The notes under the pieces: model-generated
Database searches by the model: none
What the model saw: only the letters and a program-made list of their open reading frames with translations
What the model was told of the DNA's origin: nothing
Part shown: in pieces, positions 11,007 to 20,173 of the stretch
Position numbering within the stretch: the stretch's first letter is position 1
Layout of the letters: the number at the start of each line of letters is the position of its first letter
From: Pseudoalteromonas haloplanktis ATCC 14393
Lineage (GTDB): Bacteria > Pseudomonadota > Gammaproteobacteria > Enterobacterales > Alteromonadaceae
NCBI RefSeq assembly: GCF_000238355.1
Contig: NZ_AHCA01000004.1
Coordinates: forward strand, 293,342-357,341
Length of the DNA: 64,000 bases
Reading direction: 5' to 3'
Program-made: the position numbers and the translations under genes

Positions 11007-12011
11007 TTACCCTTTTAAACCTTTGCTATGAGGTAAACCCATCGCTAAATTAATACATTGCAGCGCTTGCCCAGCGGCACCTTTTAACAAGTTATCAATA
11101 GCTGCCATTACAATTAGCTGAGAGCCTTGTTGTTGCCAAGCAATGTCCACATATGGCTGCTTTGCAACCCCTTTAATTGACGGGATTTTACTACCAAGCA
11201 ATCTGATCAATGGCTCATCAGCAAGCACTTGATAGGCTTGAGTAACTTGCTCAGACGTAACATCAGCTTTTAATTGCACATAAATAGTTTCTAAAATACC
11301 GCGTGGGAAATTACCTAGGTGCGGTGTAAATAACACTTTGTGGCCTAAATGCTGCTCTATCTCAGGGCTATGTCTGTGATTGAACAATCCGTATGGTGCA
11401 AGCGACACTTCACAAAAATGCGTGCCTACGCTTGCTTTACGTCCAGCACCTGTGACACCCGATACCGCATTAATAATCACTGGCTGCTCCGCAAGCAAGC
11501 CTGCTTGCTGAAGTGGCTTTAACGCATTTAATGCAGCTGTTGGGTAGCAACCTGCCACAGCAATAAGTTGTGCTTTGGCAATAGCTTCGCTGTTCCATTC
11601 TGCCAAGCCATACGCAGCTTCATTTAGTAACTCAGTATGTTGGTGCTCAAAGCCATAATAAGTTTGATAATCTTCATTACTACTTAAGCGGTAGCCACCT
11701 GATAAATCAAAAACTTTTTTGCCCATGCTTAAAAAACGTGGCGCTAAATCAACACTCACTTTATGATCAGTGCACAAACAAACAAAATCAGCTGAATTTT
11801 CGATATCGCTATACGCACGTTCGCTTAGCGGTAATAAAGGAGTGTCAAGTAAACCAAGGTGCTCAGGATACAAGTCGCTTAATAGTTTGCCTTTATCTAA
11901 GCTTTGCTCAGATACATAGCATGCTGCTAAAGTTAACTGTGGATGTTTTACTACTAAACTTGCTAATTCTGCGCCGCTATAACCACTTGCGCCAATAATT
12001 ACTACTTTCAT
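11007..12011 (-). CDS. argC: N-acetyl-gamma-glutamyl-phosphate reductase
   Basis: ArgC reduces N-acetylglutamyl phosphate to the semialdehyde with NADPH. The 334-aa protein has the NADP-binding start VVIIGASGYSGAELASLV and the active-site cysteine in VAGCYPTAAL. The ATG at 12011 has an AAGAG ribosome site. It is the first gene of argCBFGH(A), divergent from argE across a 213-bp region that carries an ARG box. Confidence 0.97.
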   Translation of the reverse strand: MKVVIIGASGYSGAELASLVVKHPQLTLAACYVSEQSLDKGKLLSDLYPEHLGLLDTPLLPLSERAYSDIENSADFVCLCTDHKVSVDLAPRFLSMGKKVFDLSGGYRLSSNEDYQTYYGFEHQHTELLNEAAYGLAEWNSEAIAKAQLIAVAGCYPTAALNALKPLQQAGLLAEQPVIINAVSGVTGAGRKASVGTHFCEVSLAPYGLFNHRHSPEIEQHLGHKVLFTPHLGNFPRGILETIYVQLKADVTSEQVTQAYQVLADEPLIRLLGSKIPSIKGVAKQPYVDIAWQQQGSQLIVMAAIDNLLKGAAGQALQCINLAMGLPHSKGLKG

Positions 12012-12129
12012 TCGTTACTCTTTTTGGGTTTTATTACTACATTTACATTCAAATCGGGTTAAACAGCGTGAAACACACTGTTTGGGGAATGAAACTGAAT
12101 TATCGTCGTTTTATATTCATTGCGTCGCT

Positions 12130-12168
12130 TTAATATATTTATGCTTAAAAAGTGAATTGATATTCATA
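12130..12168. promoter_or_regulatory. ARG box pair for ArgR in the argC-argE divergent promoter region
   Basis: The 18-bp site at 12151-12168 contains TGAATTGATATTCA, which fits the ArgR box pattern TGAAT-N4-ATTCA exactly in both half-sites. A second, weaker match occupies 12130-12147 (about seven conserved positions by eye) with the 3-bp spacing usual for paired ARG boxes. The location between divergent argC and argE suggests that arginine-bound ArgR controls both directions. The match was judged by eye. Confidence 0.75.
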
Positions 12169-12224
12169 ATAAATACTTTTATATTGTTATGCAATTAGAT
12201 TGAATAATTATTTTGGATTTTTTT

Positions 12225-13373
12225 ATGTCTTTACCCTCTTTTTTGTCCATGTATCAGCAGTTAATTGCCGCCCCTTCCATTAGTGCTATGGATGAATCTT
12301 TAGCCATGAGTAATAAAGGCGTGATTGATCTACTTGCAAACTGGTGCACCAGCTTAGGTTTTGAATGTGAGATCACCGAATTATCAGGGCCTAAAGGTCG
12401 TTTTAATTTACTCGCCAAACGCGGCCACGGTGATGGCGGATTAATGCTTGCTGGCCACACTGACACCGTTCCTTTTGATGATAGCCGTTGGAATTATGAT
12501 CCATTTAAATTAAGTGAATATGACAACAAATTATATGGTTTAGGCAGTATCGATATGAAAGGTTTTTTCGCTTTTGTACTGCAAGCAATTAGTGAACTTG
12601 ATAAAAACGAACAAACTCAACCTATTTTGATTTTAGCCACCGCCGATGAAGAAACAACTATGGCCGGTGCGCAACAAATTTGTAAACATCCAAATTTAAA
12701 ACCGGCGCGTTGTATCATAGGTGAACCCACTGATATGACACCAGTATTTACTCACAAAGGTCACATGAGTACAGCGATTCGAGTGGTTGGCCGTTCAGGT
12801 CACAGCTCCGATCCTGAGCGCGGTTTAAATGCCATTGAAGTCATGCATAAAATCATTGCGAAGTTATTACTGTTAAAAGAAGAGTTAAAGAATAAATATT
12901 CAGTAGAGCATTTTGTCATTCCCTACCCAACATTAAACCTCGGGCATATTCACGGTGGCGATAACGCTAACCGTATTTGCGGCTGTTGTGAAATGCACAT
13001 TGATATGCGCCCATTACCGGGTTTGAGCGTACAAGAACTACAAATGATGCTGTTAAAAATAGCCGCTGAAATCAACAACCAATACCCAGATGCAGTGAGT
13101 GTAATGGATATGCACGAGCCTATTCCTGCGTTTACAGGGAGTACTGACACAGCATTAGTACAATTGGCAGAAAAGATATCAGGGGAGCAAGCCGTTGCGG
13201 TAAATTACTGCACCGAAGCACCGTTTATTCAGCAGCTTGGTTGTGAAACGATTGTTATGGGACCGGGCTCTATCAATCAAGCTCACCAACCAGATGAATT
13301 TTTAGCGATGGAAAAAATCAAACCATCACAACATATAATTAGTGAAATGATTAAAGCTAGTTGCTTTGGGTGA
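12225..13373 (+). CDS. argE: acetylornithine deacetylase
   Basis: ArgE hydrolyses N-acetylornithine to ornithine. The M20 metallopeptidase signatures are visible: [10 protein letters not shown] with the first zinc histidine, [12 protein letters not shown] with the bridging Asp, and DEETTMAGA with the catalytic Glu. I chose the ATG at 12225 ([18 protein letters not shown]), which aligns with other ArgE starts, over a TTG 12 bases earlier. The protein has 382 residues. The presence of argE together with the ArgH(A) fusion shows the linear pathway in which acetylglutamate must be made anew by the synthase. Confidence 0.95.
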   Translation: MSLPSFLSMYQQLIAAPSISAMDESLAMSNKGVIDLLANWCTSLGFECEITELSGPKGRFNLLAKRGHGDGGLMLAGHTDTVPFDDSRWNYDPFKLSEYDNKLYGLGSIDMKGFFAFVLQAISELDKNEQTQPILILATADEETTMAGAQQICKHPNLKPARCIIGEPTDMTPVFTHKGHMSTAIRVVGRSGHSSDPERGLNAIEVMHKIIAKLLLLKEELKNKYSVEHFVIPYPTLNLGHIHGGDNANRICGCCEMHIDMRPLPGLSVQELQMMLLKIAAEINNQYPDAVSVMDMHEPIPAFTGSTDTALVQLAEKISGEQAVAVNYCTEAPFIQQLGCETIVMGPGSINQAHQPDEFLAMEKIKPSQHIISEMIKASCFG

Positions 13374-13387
13374 TCACTAAAAGCGAT

Positions 13388-13413
13388 GGCGCTTCTTTAC
13401 GATAAGAAGCGCC
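13388..13413. terminator. hairpin between convergent argE and panP
   Basis: A perfect 10-bp stem, GGCGCTTCTT / AAGAAGCGCC, has a 6-base loop. It sits in the 49-bp gap between the two stop codons. There is no T-run on either side, but the position and stability fit a shared terminator. Confidence 0.6.
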
Positions 13414-13422
13414 ACTGCGTTG

Positions 13423-15051
13423 CTAATCCATATATTTAGATAAGAATTTTTTAAATACAGGATCGGTTTTCGCGAGTGCCTTTTGCTCTGCCAAGATTTC
13501 TTGAAGAATACTCTCTGATGTCAGAGGGTTGGCAAGTACAACGCGAAAAACCACTGTTGGCTGATGAGCATATTGAGCTGGCGTCAATCGCGTACGTGAT
13601 ACAAATGAACGCCCAGCTTCACGTTGACGCTTTTGCATACTGGCGGTGAAACGGTTTAGTGAAGCAAATATATCCAAACGCGTTTGTTCATCCGCTTGCG
13701 CTATTTTTTGCTTAATTTGCTTTGGTACATAACGATAAGTTAAAAGGCACAGCTCAGGCTCTGAGATCAGTTCAAAGTCATCATCTGCTTTTATTAAGTC
13801 AGCAAAGTAACGGGCTTTTTCAATGCCTTTGTCGATTAAAATTTCATAGCCTTTACGGCCAATAACACGTAAGCAAGCATGCACTAACATTGCCATACCT
13901 GGGCGGCTACCTTCGAGAGTATGACTACCTAAATCTTTTGAGCCTTTACGCAAAATATATTCAGCATGATGCTCAATGGCATCTGTCGCTGCAGGATCTT
14001 TAAACAGTACAAGACCTGCCCCCATTGGCACGTACATTTGCTTATGTGCGTCAATGGTAATTGAATCAGCGCGCTCAATCCCTTTTAATAAAGGGCGGTA
14101 AGTATCAGAAAGTAGCGTTGCTCCTCCCCATGCAGCATCGACATGGAAATGACAATTAAGTTCCTGACTTAAATCAGCCATCTCATCAAGCGGGTCAATA
14201 TTACCTGTTTCGGTCGTGCCAGCCACAGCAACAATTGCCATCACTTTGATCCCTTTAGCCGCTAATTGCTGCGCAGTTTCACGCATGGCTGCAATATCAA
14301 CTTTATTATCATCGGTGGTTTTCACCGCAACAAAGTTATCACGGCCGATACCTAATAGGTCGGCTGTTTTACCTAAAGAATAATGACCGCGTTCTGATAC
14401 TAAAACAGCTAAACCTTTATAGCCATAATGTAACATTGCACTGACAATGCCTTCAGCTGCAATGCCTTTAAAATTACCATCAGCTTTTAATAATCGGTTT
14501 CTGGCAATCCACAAAGCAGTAATATTCGCCACGGTGCCACCGGAGCAAAAAGCACCAAGTGAAGTTTTGGCACTGTGCATCCACTTACTATAAAAAGCGT
14601 CATCTTGGCCATAAGCTAAATGATGCATCATGCCCAAGACTTGGCGTTCAAGTGGCGTAAATGCTTTAGAGGTTTCAATCTTGACTAAGTTTTGGTTAAG
14701 ACCCACCATCAACTTCGACAGTGGTAATACAAAATGCGGGAGCGCTGATGTCATATGGCCAATAAAACTTGGCGCGGCAGTGTGCACTGAATGAGCAACT
14801 AATTGCTCCATAATATCCTGCGCATAAGCTGAAACAAAAGTCGGATCTTCTGGGATCACTGCCGATTGAAAATCTTTCTCAATCTCATGCAATGGCTTTT
14901 CAATTGCCGCGATATTCTCATTCAGAAAACCAGCTAAATTGCTCGAGATCTCAAGTTCGATTTTACTCAAAGTTGAGTCAGGTGCTTCAGGCACAGTAAA
15001 TATACGCATCAGAGTTTCTTTAGAGGCGACGGCACAACGCTTTTGATCCAT
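13423..15051 (-). CDS. panP: pyridoxal-dependent aspartate 1-decarboxylase PanP
   Basis: This 542-aa group II PLP decarboxylase has the PLP lysine in TIDAHKQMYVPMGAG (K337) and the cofactor-binding HVDAAWGG. Its N-terminus (IFTVPEAPDSTL) and the APSFIGHMTSALPHF block match the PanP family described in Vibrio and other Gammaproteobacteria lacking pyruvoyl PanD. PanP makes beta-alanine for pantothenate and CoA, and can do so in place of PanD. The ATG at 15051 is preferred to a TTG 12 bases upstream. It is transcribed alone. A glutamate decarboxylase role is an alternative but fits the family less well. Confidence 0.88.
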   Translation of the reverse strand: MDQKRCAVASKETLMRIFTVPEAPDSTLSKIELEISSNLAGFLNENIAAIEKPLHEIEKDFQSAVIPEDPTFVSAYAQDIMEQLVAHSVHTAAPSFIGHMTSALPHFVLPLSKLMVGLNQNLVKIETSKAFTPLERQVLGMMHHLAYGQDDAFYSKWMHSAKTSLGAFCSGGTVANITALWIARNRLLKADGNFKGIAAEGIVSAMLHYGYKGLAVLVSERGHYSLGKTADLLGIGRDNFVAVKTTDDNKVDIAAMRETAQQLAAKGIKVMAIVAVAGTTETGNIDPLDEMADLSQELNCHFHVDAAWGGATLLSDTYRPLLKGIERADSITIDAHKQMYVPMGAGLVLFKDPAATDAIEHHAEYILRKGSKDLGSHTLEGSRPGMAMLVHACLRVIGRKGYEILIDKGIEKARYFADLIKADDDFELISEPELCLLTYRYVPKQIKQKIAQADEQTRLDIFASLNRFTASMQKRQREAGRSFVSRTRLTPAQYAHQPTVVFRVVLANPLTSESILQEILAEQKALAKTDPVFKKFLSKYMD

Positions 15052-15308
15052 CTTAATACCCAATAAATGTAGTTTTTTTGGCTAAAGCCCCTAAGCTGGG
15101 CTTCATTAACAATAACATCAACTACAATGATTCTACGAAATGCGTTAACTTTACTGCAATAGAGTAGAAATGTCTCGTATTAAGCCATAAAAGCACTCAA
15201 TTGCATGACAGATTGATGATAGTTTGATTAAAAAATGCTTAACTATATTTTTATAGGTGATGTAGTCTTTTTTTGTATAATGGGGAGGATAATAAATAAA
15301 GGATGAGC

Positions 15309-17246
15309 ATGATAAACACAAATTTACGGACGAATTGGATAATCGCAGGCTTCATACTGTTTTTTATCAGTTTATTAGGCTATATCTATTACACTTATCA
15401 CAGTACCCGCAATGATATAATGCAAAGCGTTGATACTCGCTTACTTAATGCTGCATTAAGTGTTAAGCATATATTGGGAGATGACTACCATAAAAAAATT
15501 AATGCAGGCCTTCGCATATCACCATCTGCATATCAACAAACTAGTCGGCAACTTTCAGAGTTTGCTAATGCGTTAAATATCGCTTACGTTTATGCCATGG
15601 TACTAAAAGACGACAACGTATATTTTAGTGCTTCGAGCTATACACAAAACGATCAAAATAGTGGCAAAGTAACCCAGTTTCTCGATTTATATCCGGAAGC
15701 CACCGCTGCGAATATAGGTGCGTTTTACTCAACTGAACCGGTATTTGAAATATCAAGAGATCAATGGGGCCATTTTAAAACTATTTTTGTGCCCTTTGTT
15801 GATGCCAACGGCGTAACCTACTTAACCGGTGCCGATATTACAATCTACGATCTCAATCAGCGATTAGCTGAGAGTGTTTCGAAAGCAGCCGCCATGGCGG
15901 CATTCTTCTTTTTTATTGCTCTATTAGTTGCTGGTATTTATGTGTATTTGTTAAAACGCGCAATTTCTACCGACACCAGCAGCGGTTTTGCCAACCACAT
16001 TGCGCTGGAATACTATATTAAAAAATCGTCGAATCATCATATGCAGTTAGCGGTTATTTGGGTCAATGAAATTGAAGATATTAGTAGTTTTTATGGTACT
16101 GAAATTAGTGATCGGGTGATGAACACCTTATTGCATTACTTTAGAAAAAATCGCCCAGCTGCAAGCCAAATATTTCGCTTAGCAACTAATAAAATTGTGC
16201 TTATAGCTCCTTTTAATGACGATGATATGAGCTTTAACGATGTGATCCAAGCTTATAATTACAGTACACCACTTCTTACTGATCCGTTTATTTACATCAC
16301 TTTATGTGCGGGCATCGCCAGCGGCAATAAATCTATGTTACTTGAAAATGCCCATATTGCAGCACTGCAAGCGAAACAAGGACGCCACACTGTAGTTAAT
16401 TATTCGAGCGCGCTTCATGATGTAAAAAATCAATACCAATACAATGTAGCGATGGCCAAGGAAGTACGAGAAGCATTTGAAAACAATAGAATTGTCCCAT
16501 ACTTCCAAGCTATTTATAATAGTGACAACAAGACGATTATTCAATATGAGTGCTTGGCTCGAATGATCACTTGTCATGGCGAAATTCTTAAGCCTGACTC
16601 TTTCTTGGACGTTGTAAACCGCTCTAGAATGGATGGCATGTTAACCCGAACTATGCTCACGCAATGTTTTGCGCGTTTTAGAAAAACCAGCATTTGCTGG
16701 AGTATTAATATTACCGTTCAAGATATGCTCGATCCTAGCTTAACTGAGTTTTTGGAAGATGAACTCAAGCGCTACCCCCTACCCGGTAATATCACCTTAG
16801 AGCTTTTAGAAACCGAGGCAATTGCTAATTTTTCTGAAGTTAAAGCATTTATCACCCTAGTAAAAAACCGAGGAGTACGAGTAGTTATTGATGATTTTGG
16901 TACGGGTTATTCAAATATATCTAATGTACTGAAATTAGAGGTAGATGGAATTAAACTTGATGGCTCCTTAATTCGTCAAATAGTTAATGACCAAGATATT
17001 TATTTATATATTGAGCACATCGCCAGTTTCGCAAAACAACTCAGTTTACAACTAATTGCAAAAAATGTGGAAAGCCGACCCGTCGTAAATGCGCTCCGTA
17101 AAGCGAATGTGGCGCTGATGCAAGGGAATCATTTTAGCGAAGCAGCGCCACACGTTAACCTCGACGTTAGGACTGCCCTGTCAAAGGGACCACTAACCGA
17201 TGACTCTGTTGCCCACTCGCCCAATATTTTCGCTCAAAAGGAGTGA
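15309..17246 (+). CDS. membrane-anchored EAL-domain c-di-GMP phosphodiesterase with degenerate GGDEF
   Basis: The protein has a transmembrane helix near 9-29, an extracytoplasmic sensor region (about 30-190, Cache-like), and a second helix (about 192-214). A GGDEF-like domain follows whose signature is lost: RLATNKIVLI stands where RLGGDEFVLL is expected. The C-terminal EAL domain keeps the key metal and catalytic positions: ECLAR near 414, the Asn of NIT, ELLETE, DDFGTGYSN near 528, and Lys in IKLDGS. It therefore probably hydrolyses c-di-GMP. The ATG at 15309 is chosen because AAAGG sits at proper distance. A TATAAT at 15276-15281 may be the -10 box. The 3' end overlaps the convergent methyltransferase gene by 80 bp. 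Confidence 0.88.
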   Translation: MINTNLRTNWIIAGFILFFISLLGYIYYTYHSTRNDIMQSVDTRLLNAALSVKHILGDDYHKKINAGLRISPSAYQQTSRQLSEFANALNIAYVYAMVLKDDNVYFSASSYTQNDQNSGKVTQFLDLYPEATAANIGAFYSTEPVFEISRDQWGHFKTIFVPFVDANGVTYLTGADITIYDLNQRLAESVSKAAAMAAFFFFIALLVAGIYVYLLKRAISTDTSSGFANHIALEYYIKKSSNHHMQLAVIWVNEIEDISSFYGTEISDRVMNTLLHYFRKNRPAASQIFRLATNKIVLIAPFNDDDMSFNDVIQAYNYSTPLLTDPFIYITLCAGIASGNKSMLLENAHIAALQAKQGRHTVVNYSSALHDVKNQYQYNVAMAKEVREAFENNRIVPYFQAIYNSDNKTIIQYECLARMITCHGEILKPDSFLDVVNRSRMDGMLTRTMLTQCFARFRKTSICWSINITVQDMLDPSLTEFLEDELKRYPLPGNITLELLETEAIANFSEVKAFITLVKNRGVRVVIDDFGTGYSNISNVLKLEVDGIKLDGSLIRQIVNDQDIYLYIEHIASFAKQLSLQLIAKNVESRPVVNALRKANVALMQGNHFSEAAPHVNLDVRTALSKGPLTDDSVAHSPNIFAQKE

Positions 17247-17844
17247 TAGCAATATCACTTTCATAGTGCGCTACTTCGCAACTATATCCGGCTAAATTAA
17301 GTGCTTGCGCAAACTCTTTTACGTAGATATCCCAGTTACTGCGTACTTCTAGCAAGCCTCCCAGTTTAACGATGAATGGGAAAATAGCTGCACCGTGCCA
17401 ACGCCGTTGAATATGCTTAGCTTTAGGCCATGGATTTGGGTATAACAAATAATGATGTGTTGGCTGCCAGTTAGCGGCCACAGCTAAACGCCAAAAATCA
17501 TTCAAGTCGGCTTGCACTAAAATATACTGGCCTGAGTCAGTTTGTTTGTACTCGATATCATGTTTATCTAAACGGTGCGACGATTTATCAATGCCAATGA
17601 CAAGTGCATCAGGATGACGCTTGGCTAAATTCGCCGTGCTTTCACCTACACCACAGCATGAATCTAAAATGATTGGCCCCGCAAAAGCCTGCACTTTTTC
17701 ATTTACTTGGTCAAAAGCCGTTTGCGTGTGCGCTGCAATCGGCTTTTTAAATTCAGCAGTTAAATGCTTATTAACTATCTCATCCAGCTTTTCGTGTAAG
17801 CTTTGTTGATTCGATACAATACTACGTGAATTTGCATCACTCAT
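17167..17844 (-). CDS. TrmB-like SAM-dependent methyltransferase
   Basis: The 225-aa protein has a Rossmann SAM motif (ILDSCCGVGEST, then VIGIDKS) and a TrmB-like signature YPNPWPKAKHIQRRWHG where true TrmB reads FPDPWxKxRHxKRR. The Asp of that motif is Asn here. It is therefore a divergent member of the tRNA (guanine-46-N7)-methyltransferase family, and may not be the cell's main TrmB. Its start overlaps the permease stop by one base (TGATG), which places it last in the mpl-ubiX-ABC operon. Its 3' end overlaps the EAL gene. The substrate is unknown. Confidence 0.75.
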   Translation of the reverse strand: MSDANSRSIVSNQQSLHEKLDEIVNKHLTAEFKKPIAAHTQTAFDQVNEKVQAFAGPIILDSCCGVGESTANLAKRHPDALVIGIDKSSHRLDKHDIEYKQTDSGQYILVQADLNDFWRLAVAANWQPTHHYLLYPNPWPKAKHIQRRWHGAAIFPFIVKLGGLLEVRSNWDIYVKEFAQALNLAGYSCEVAHYESDIAITPFERKYWASGQQSHRLVVPLTGQS

Positions 17845-18611
17845 CAGTGTCTTAACCCCACACCTTTTTTAATTAGCGTTAATGCTAACGTAAATAAGGC
17901 TGTAATAAATATTAACAACACGCCAAATGCGACTGACAAATCAACATCAGACACACCTAAGAAACCATACCTAAAGGCATTAACCATATAAATAATAGGA
18001 TTAACCTGCGACACACCCTGCCAAAATTCAGGTAATAAGGTGATGGAATAAAACACCCCACCTAAATAAGTAAGTGGTGTTAATACAAAGGTCGGGATAA
18101 TACTAATATCATCGAAGCTATTGGCGTAAATTGCATTGATCAACCCACCTAATGCAAATACCGCAGAGGTGAGTATTACCGTCGCAATGATCACAAAAAT
18201 GTTATGAATTTGAATATCAACAAACAGTAACGATACGCAGGTTACAATTAAACCCACCAGCATACCGCGGGTCATCCCGCCGCCCATATAGCCAAGCACA
18301 ATGATGTAGTTTGGTACTGGTGCAACTAATAATTCTTCAATGCTTTTTTGAAACTTGGTTGAATAAAAACTGGATGCAACATTGGAATAGGAGTTAGTAA
18401 TCACCGACATCATAATAAGGCCAGGCACAATAAACTCCATGTAACTAAAGCCGCCCATATCGCCAATGCGCGAACCAATTAAGTTACCAAAAATCACAAA
18501 ATACAAGCTCATGGTAATGGCAGGCGGTACTAACGTTTGCACCCAAATACGCAAAAAGCGAATACACTCTTTGATCCATAAACTTTTTAAGGCTACGCCA
18601 TATTTAAACAT
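17844..18611 (-). CDS. ABC-2 type transporter permease (YadH-like)
   Basis: The 255-aa integral membrane protein has about six hydrophobic segments and the ABC-2 pattern VPGLIMMSVITNSYSNVASSFYSTKFQKSIEELLVAPVP (only part of the conserved block), typical of YadH/NodJ-type exporters. It directly follows the ATPase gene with no gap. It presumably forms a homodimer with two ATPase subunits to export an unknown substrate, perhaps a lipid or glycan-linked molecule. In E. coli the yadG-yadH pair is also of uncertain function. Confidence 0.9.
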   Translation of the reverse strand: MFKYGVALKSLWIKECIRFLRIWVQTLVPPAITMSLYFVIFGNLIGSRIGDMGGFSYMEFIVPGLIMMSVITNSYSNVASSFYSTKFQKSIEELLVAPVPNYIIVLGYMGGGMTRGMLVGLIVTCVSLLFVDIQIHNIFVIIATVILTSAVFALGGLINAIYANSFDDISIIPTFVLTPLTYLGGVFYSITLLPEFWQGVSQVNPIIYMVNAFRYGFLGVSDVDLSVAFGVLLIFITALFTLALTLIKKGVGLRH

Positions 18612-19538
18612 CTACTTGCCCCGCCCTTGCTCTAATAAACCAACAAATAACTCTTCTAATCGGTTTGCTTTATTACGCATACTGAGTACTGTATTTCCCT
18701 GCTCAGTCAATGCTGTAAATACGGCATTTAAGCCTTGCGACTTTGCCACTTCCACTTCAATTGTATGATCATCAGCCATAGTAAACTTATAACCATCAAG
18801 CGTTACTGGCTGCACTGGCTGTTTTAAATCGAGAATAAAGGTTTCTTTATCTAATTTAGCCAATAAAGCCTTAATAGTGGTATTTTCAACGATAATACCA
18901 GAATCAATAATGGCGATATTTTTACACAGTAATTCAGCTTCTTCTAAATAATGGGTGGTGAGAATAATCGTTACACCCTGTTCGTTTATTTGTCGTAAGA
19001 AATCCCACATTGAACGACGTAGTTCAATATCAACACCTGCAGTAGGCTCATCTAAAATAAGCAGCTTTGGTTCATGCATTAACGCACGGGCAATCATTAA
19101 GCGGCGTTTCATGCCTCCGGATAACGTACGCGCTTGTTTATCTTTCTTTTCCAGCAAGCCTAACTGCGTTAAATATTTATCCGCACGCTGATGAGCCACT
19201 TTTCGTGGTACACCATAGTAACCCGCTTGGTTTACCAGTATTTGTGTCAGCGTTTCAAACTGGCTAAAGTTAAACTCTTGCGGTACCAGACCAAGCTGCG
19301 ATTTAGCCGCTTCTAAGTCACTATCGATGTCGTGACCAAACACTTCGACTTTCCCTTGGCTTTTATTAACCAGTGACGAAATTACGCCGATAGTCGTTGA
19401 TTTACCCGCACCATTAGGGCCAAGTAGGGCAAAAAAATCGCCTTCATAGACTTGAAGGTCAATGCCTTTAACGGCTTCAACGCCATTTTTATAAACCTTG
19501 GTAAGGCCTTCAATATTCAAAGCTACTGCTTTACTCAT
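18612..19538 (-). CDS. ABC transporter ATP-binding protein (YadG-like)
   Basis: The 308-aa ATPase has Walker A (GPNGAGKST), the Q-loop, the ABC signature [15 protein letters not shown], Walker B LLILDEP and the switch histidine in TTHYLEEAE. The C-terminal 80 residues are the extension common in YadG/CcmA/NatA-type exporters. It overlaps ubiX by 4 bp (ATGA) and abuts the permease gene. Together they form one exporter. Confidence 0.93.
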   Translation of the reverse strand: MSKAVALNIEGLTKVYKNGVEAVKGIDLQVYEGDFFALLGPNGAGKSTTIGVISSLVNKSQGKVEVFGHDIDSDLEAAKSQLGLVPQEFNFSQFETLTQILVNQAGYYGVPRKVAHQRADKYLTQLGLLEKKDKQARTLSGGMKRRLMIARALMHEPKLLILDEPTAGVDIELRRSMWDFLRQINEQGVTIILTTHYLEEAELLCKNIAIIDSGIIVENTTIKALLAKLDKETFILDLKQPVQPVTLDGYKFTMADDHTIEVEVAKSQGLNAVFTALTEQGNTVLSMRNKANRLEELFVGLLEQGRGK

Positions 19539-20158
19539 GATTTACCTTCTCCATAACCCCAACGTTTCGTTAGTGTATGTTCAATATTTAAGTGATCTAA
19601 AATGCGTGCAACCATAAAATCGACTAAATCATTGATGGTTTGCGGTTGATGATAAAACCCTGGTGCTGCAGGCATGATAGTCACCCCTAGCTTGGCCAGT
19701 TTAAGCATGTTCTCTAGATGTATTTCACTAAACGGGGTTTCTCGTGGTACTAAAATAAGCTGACCACGCTCTTTAATCACCACATCTGCAGCCCGCTCAA
19801 GTAGATTATCTGATGCCCCCACCGCAATGGCTGAGACTGATCCTGCACTGCACGGGCAGACGACCATTTTTTTCGGCGCTGCTGAGCCTGACGCAACTGG
19901 GCTAAACCAGTTATCTTTACCAAACACTTGTAGCTGACCTGCCGATGCATTAAACAAAGCACTCAACTGCTCGGTCGCCTTATCTTCATTGCCCGATAAT
20001 TTTATATTTGACTCAGTATCAAGCACCACACGAGCTGCACTTGAAATCAACACATAGACACGAAATTGCTGCGCCAGTAATACTTCAAGCAGTCGTAAGC
20101 CATAAGGCGCACCTGACGCGCCACTAAAGGCAAGCGTAATGGTTTCTTTATATTGCAC
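19535..20158 (-). CDS. ubiX: flavin prenyltransferase UbiX
   Basis: UbiX joins a dimethylallyl group to FMN to make the prenylated flavin cofactor needed by the UbiD decarboxylase of ubiquinone synthesis. The 207-aa protein has the FMN-binding N-terminus [15 protein letters not shown] and the conserved [13 protein letters not shown] and [18 protein letters not shown] blocks. It follows mpl by 15 bases and overlaps the ABC ATPase gene by 4. Confidence 0.96.
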   Translation of the reverse strand: MQYKETITLAFSGASGAPYGLRLLEVLLAQQFRVYVLISSAARVVLDTESNIKLSGNEDKATEQLSALFNASAGQLQVFGKDNWFSPVASGSAAPKKMVVCPCSAGSVSAIAVGASDNLLERAADVVIKERGQLILVPRETPFSEIHLENMLKLAKLGVTIMPAAPGFYHQPQTINDLVDFMVARILDHLNIEHTLTKRWGYGEGKS

Positions 20159-20173
20159 TGTCGCTCCGGTTTA

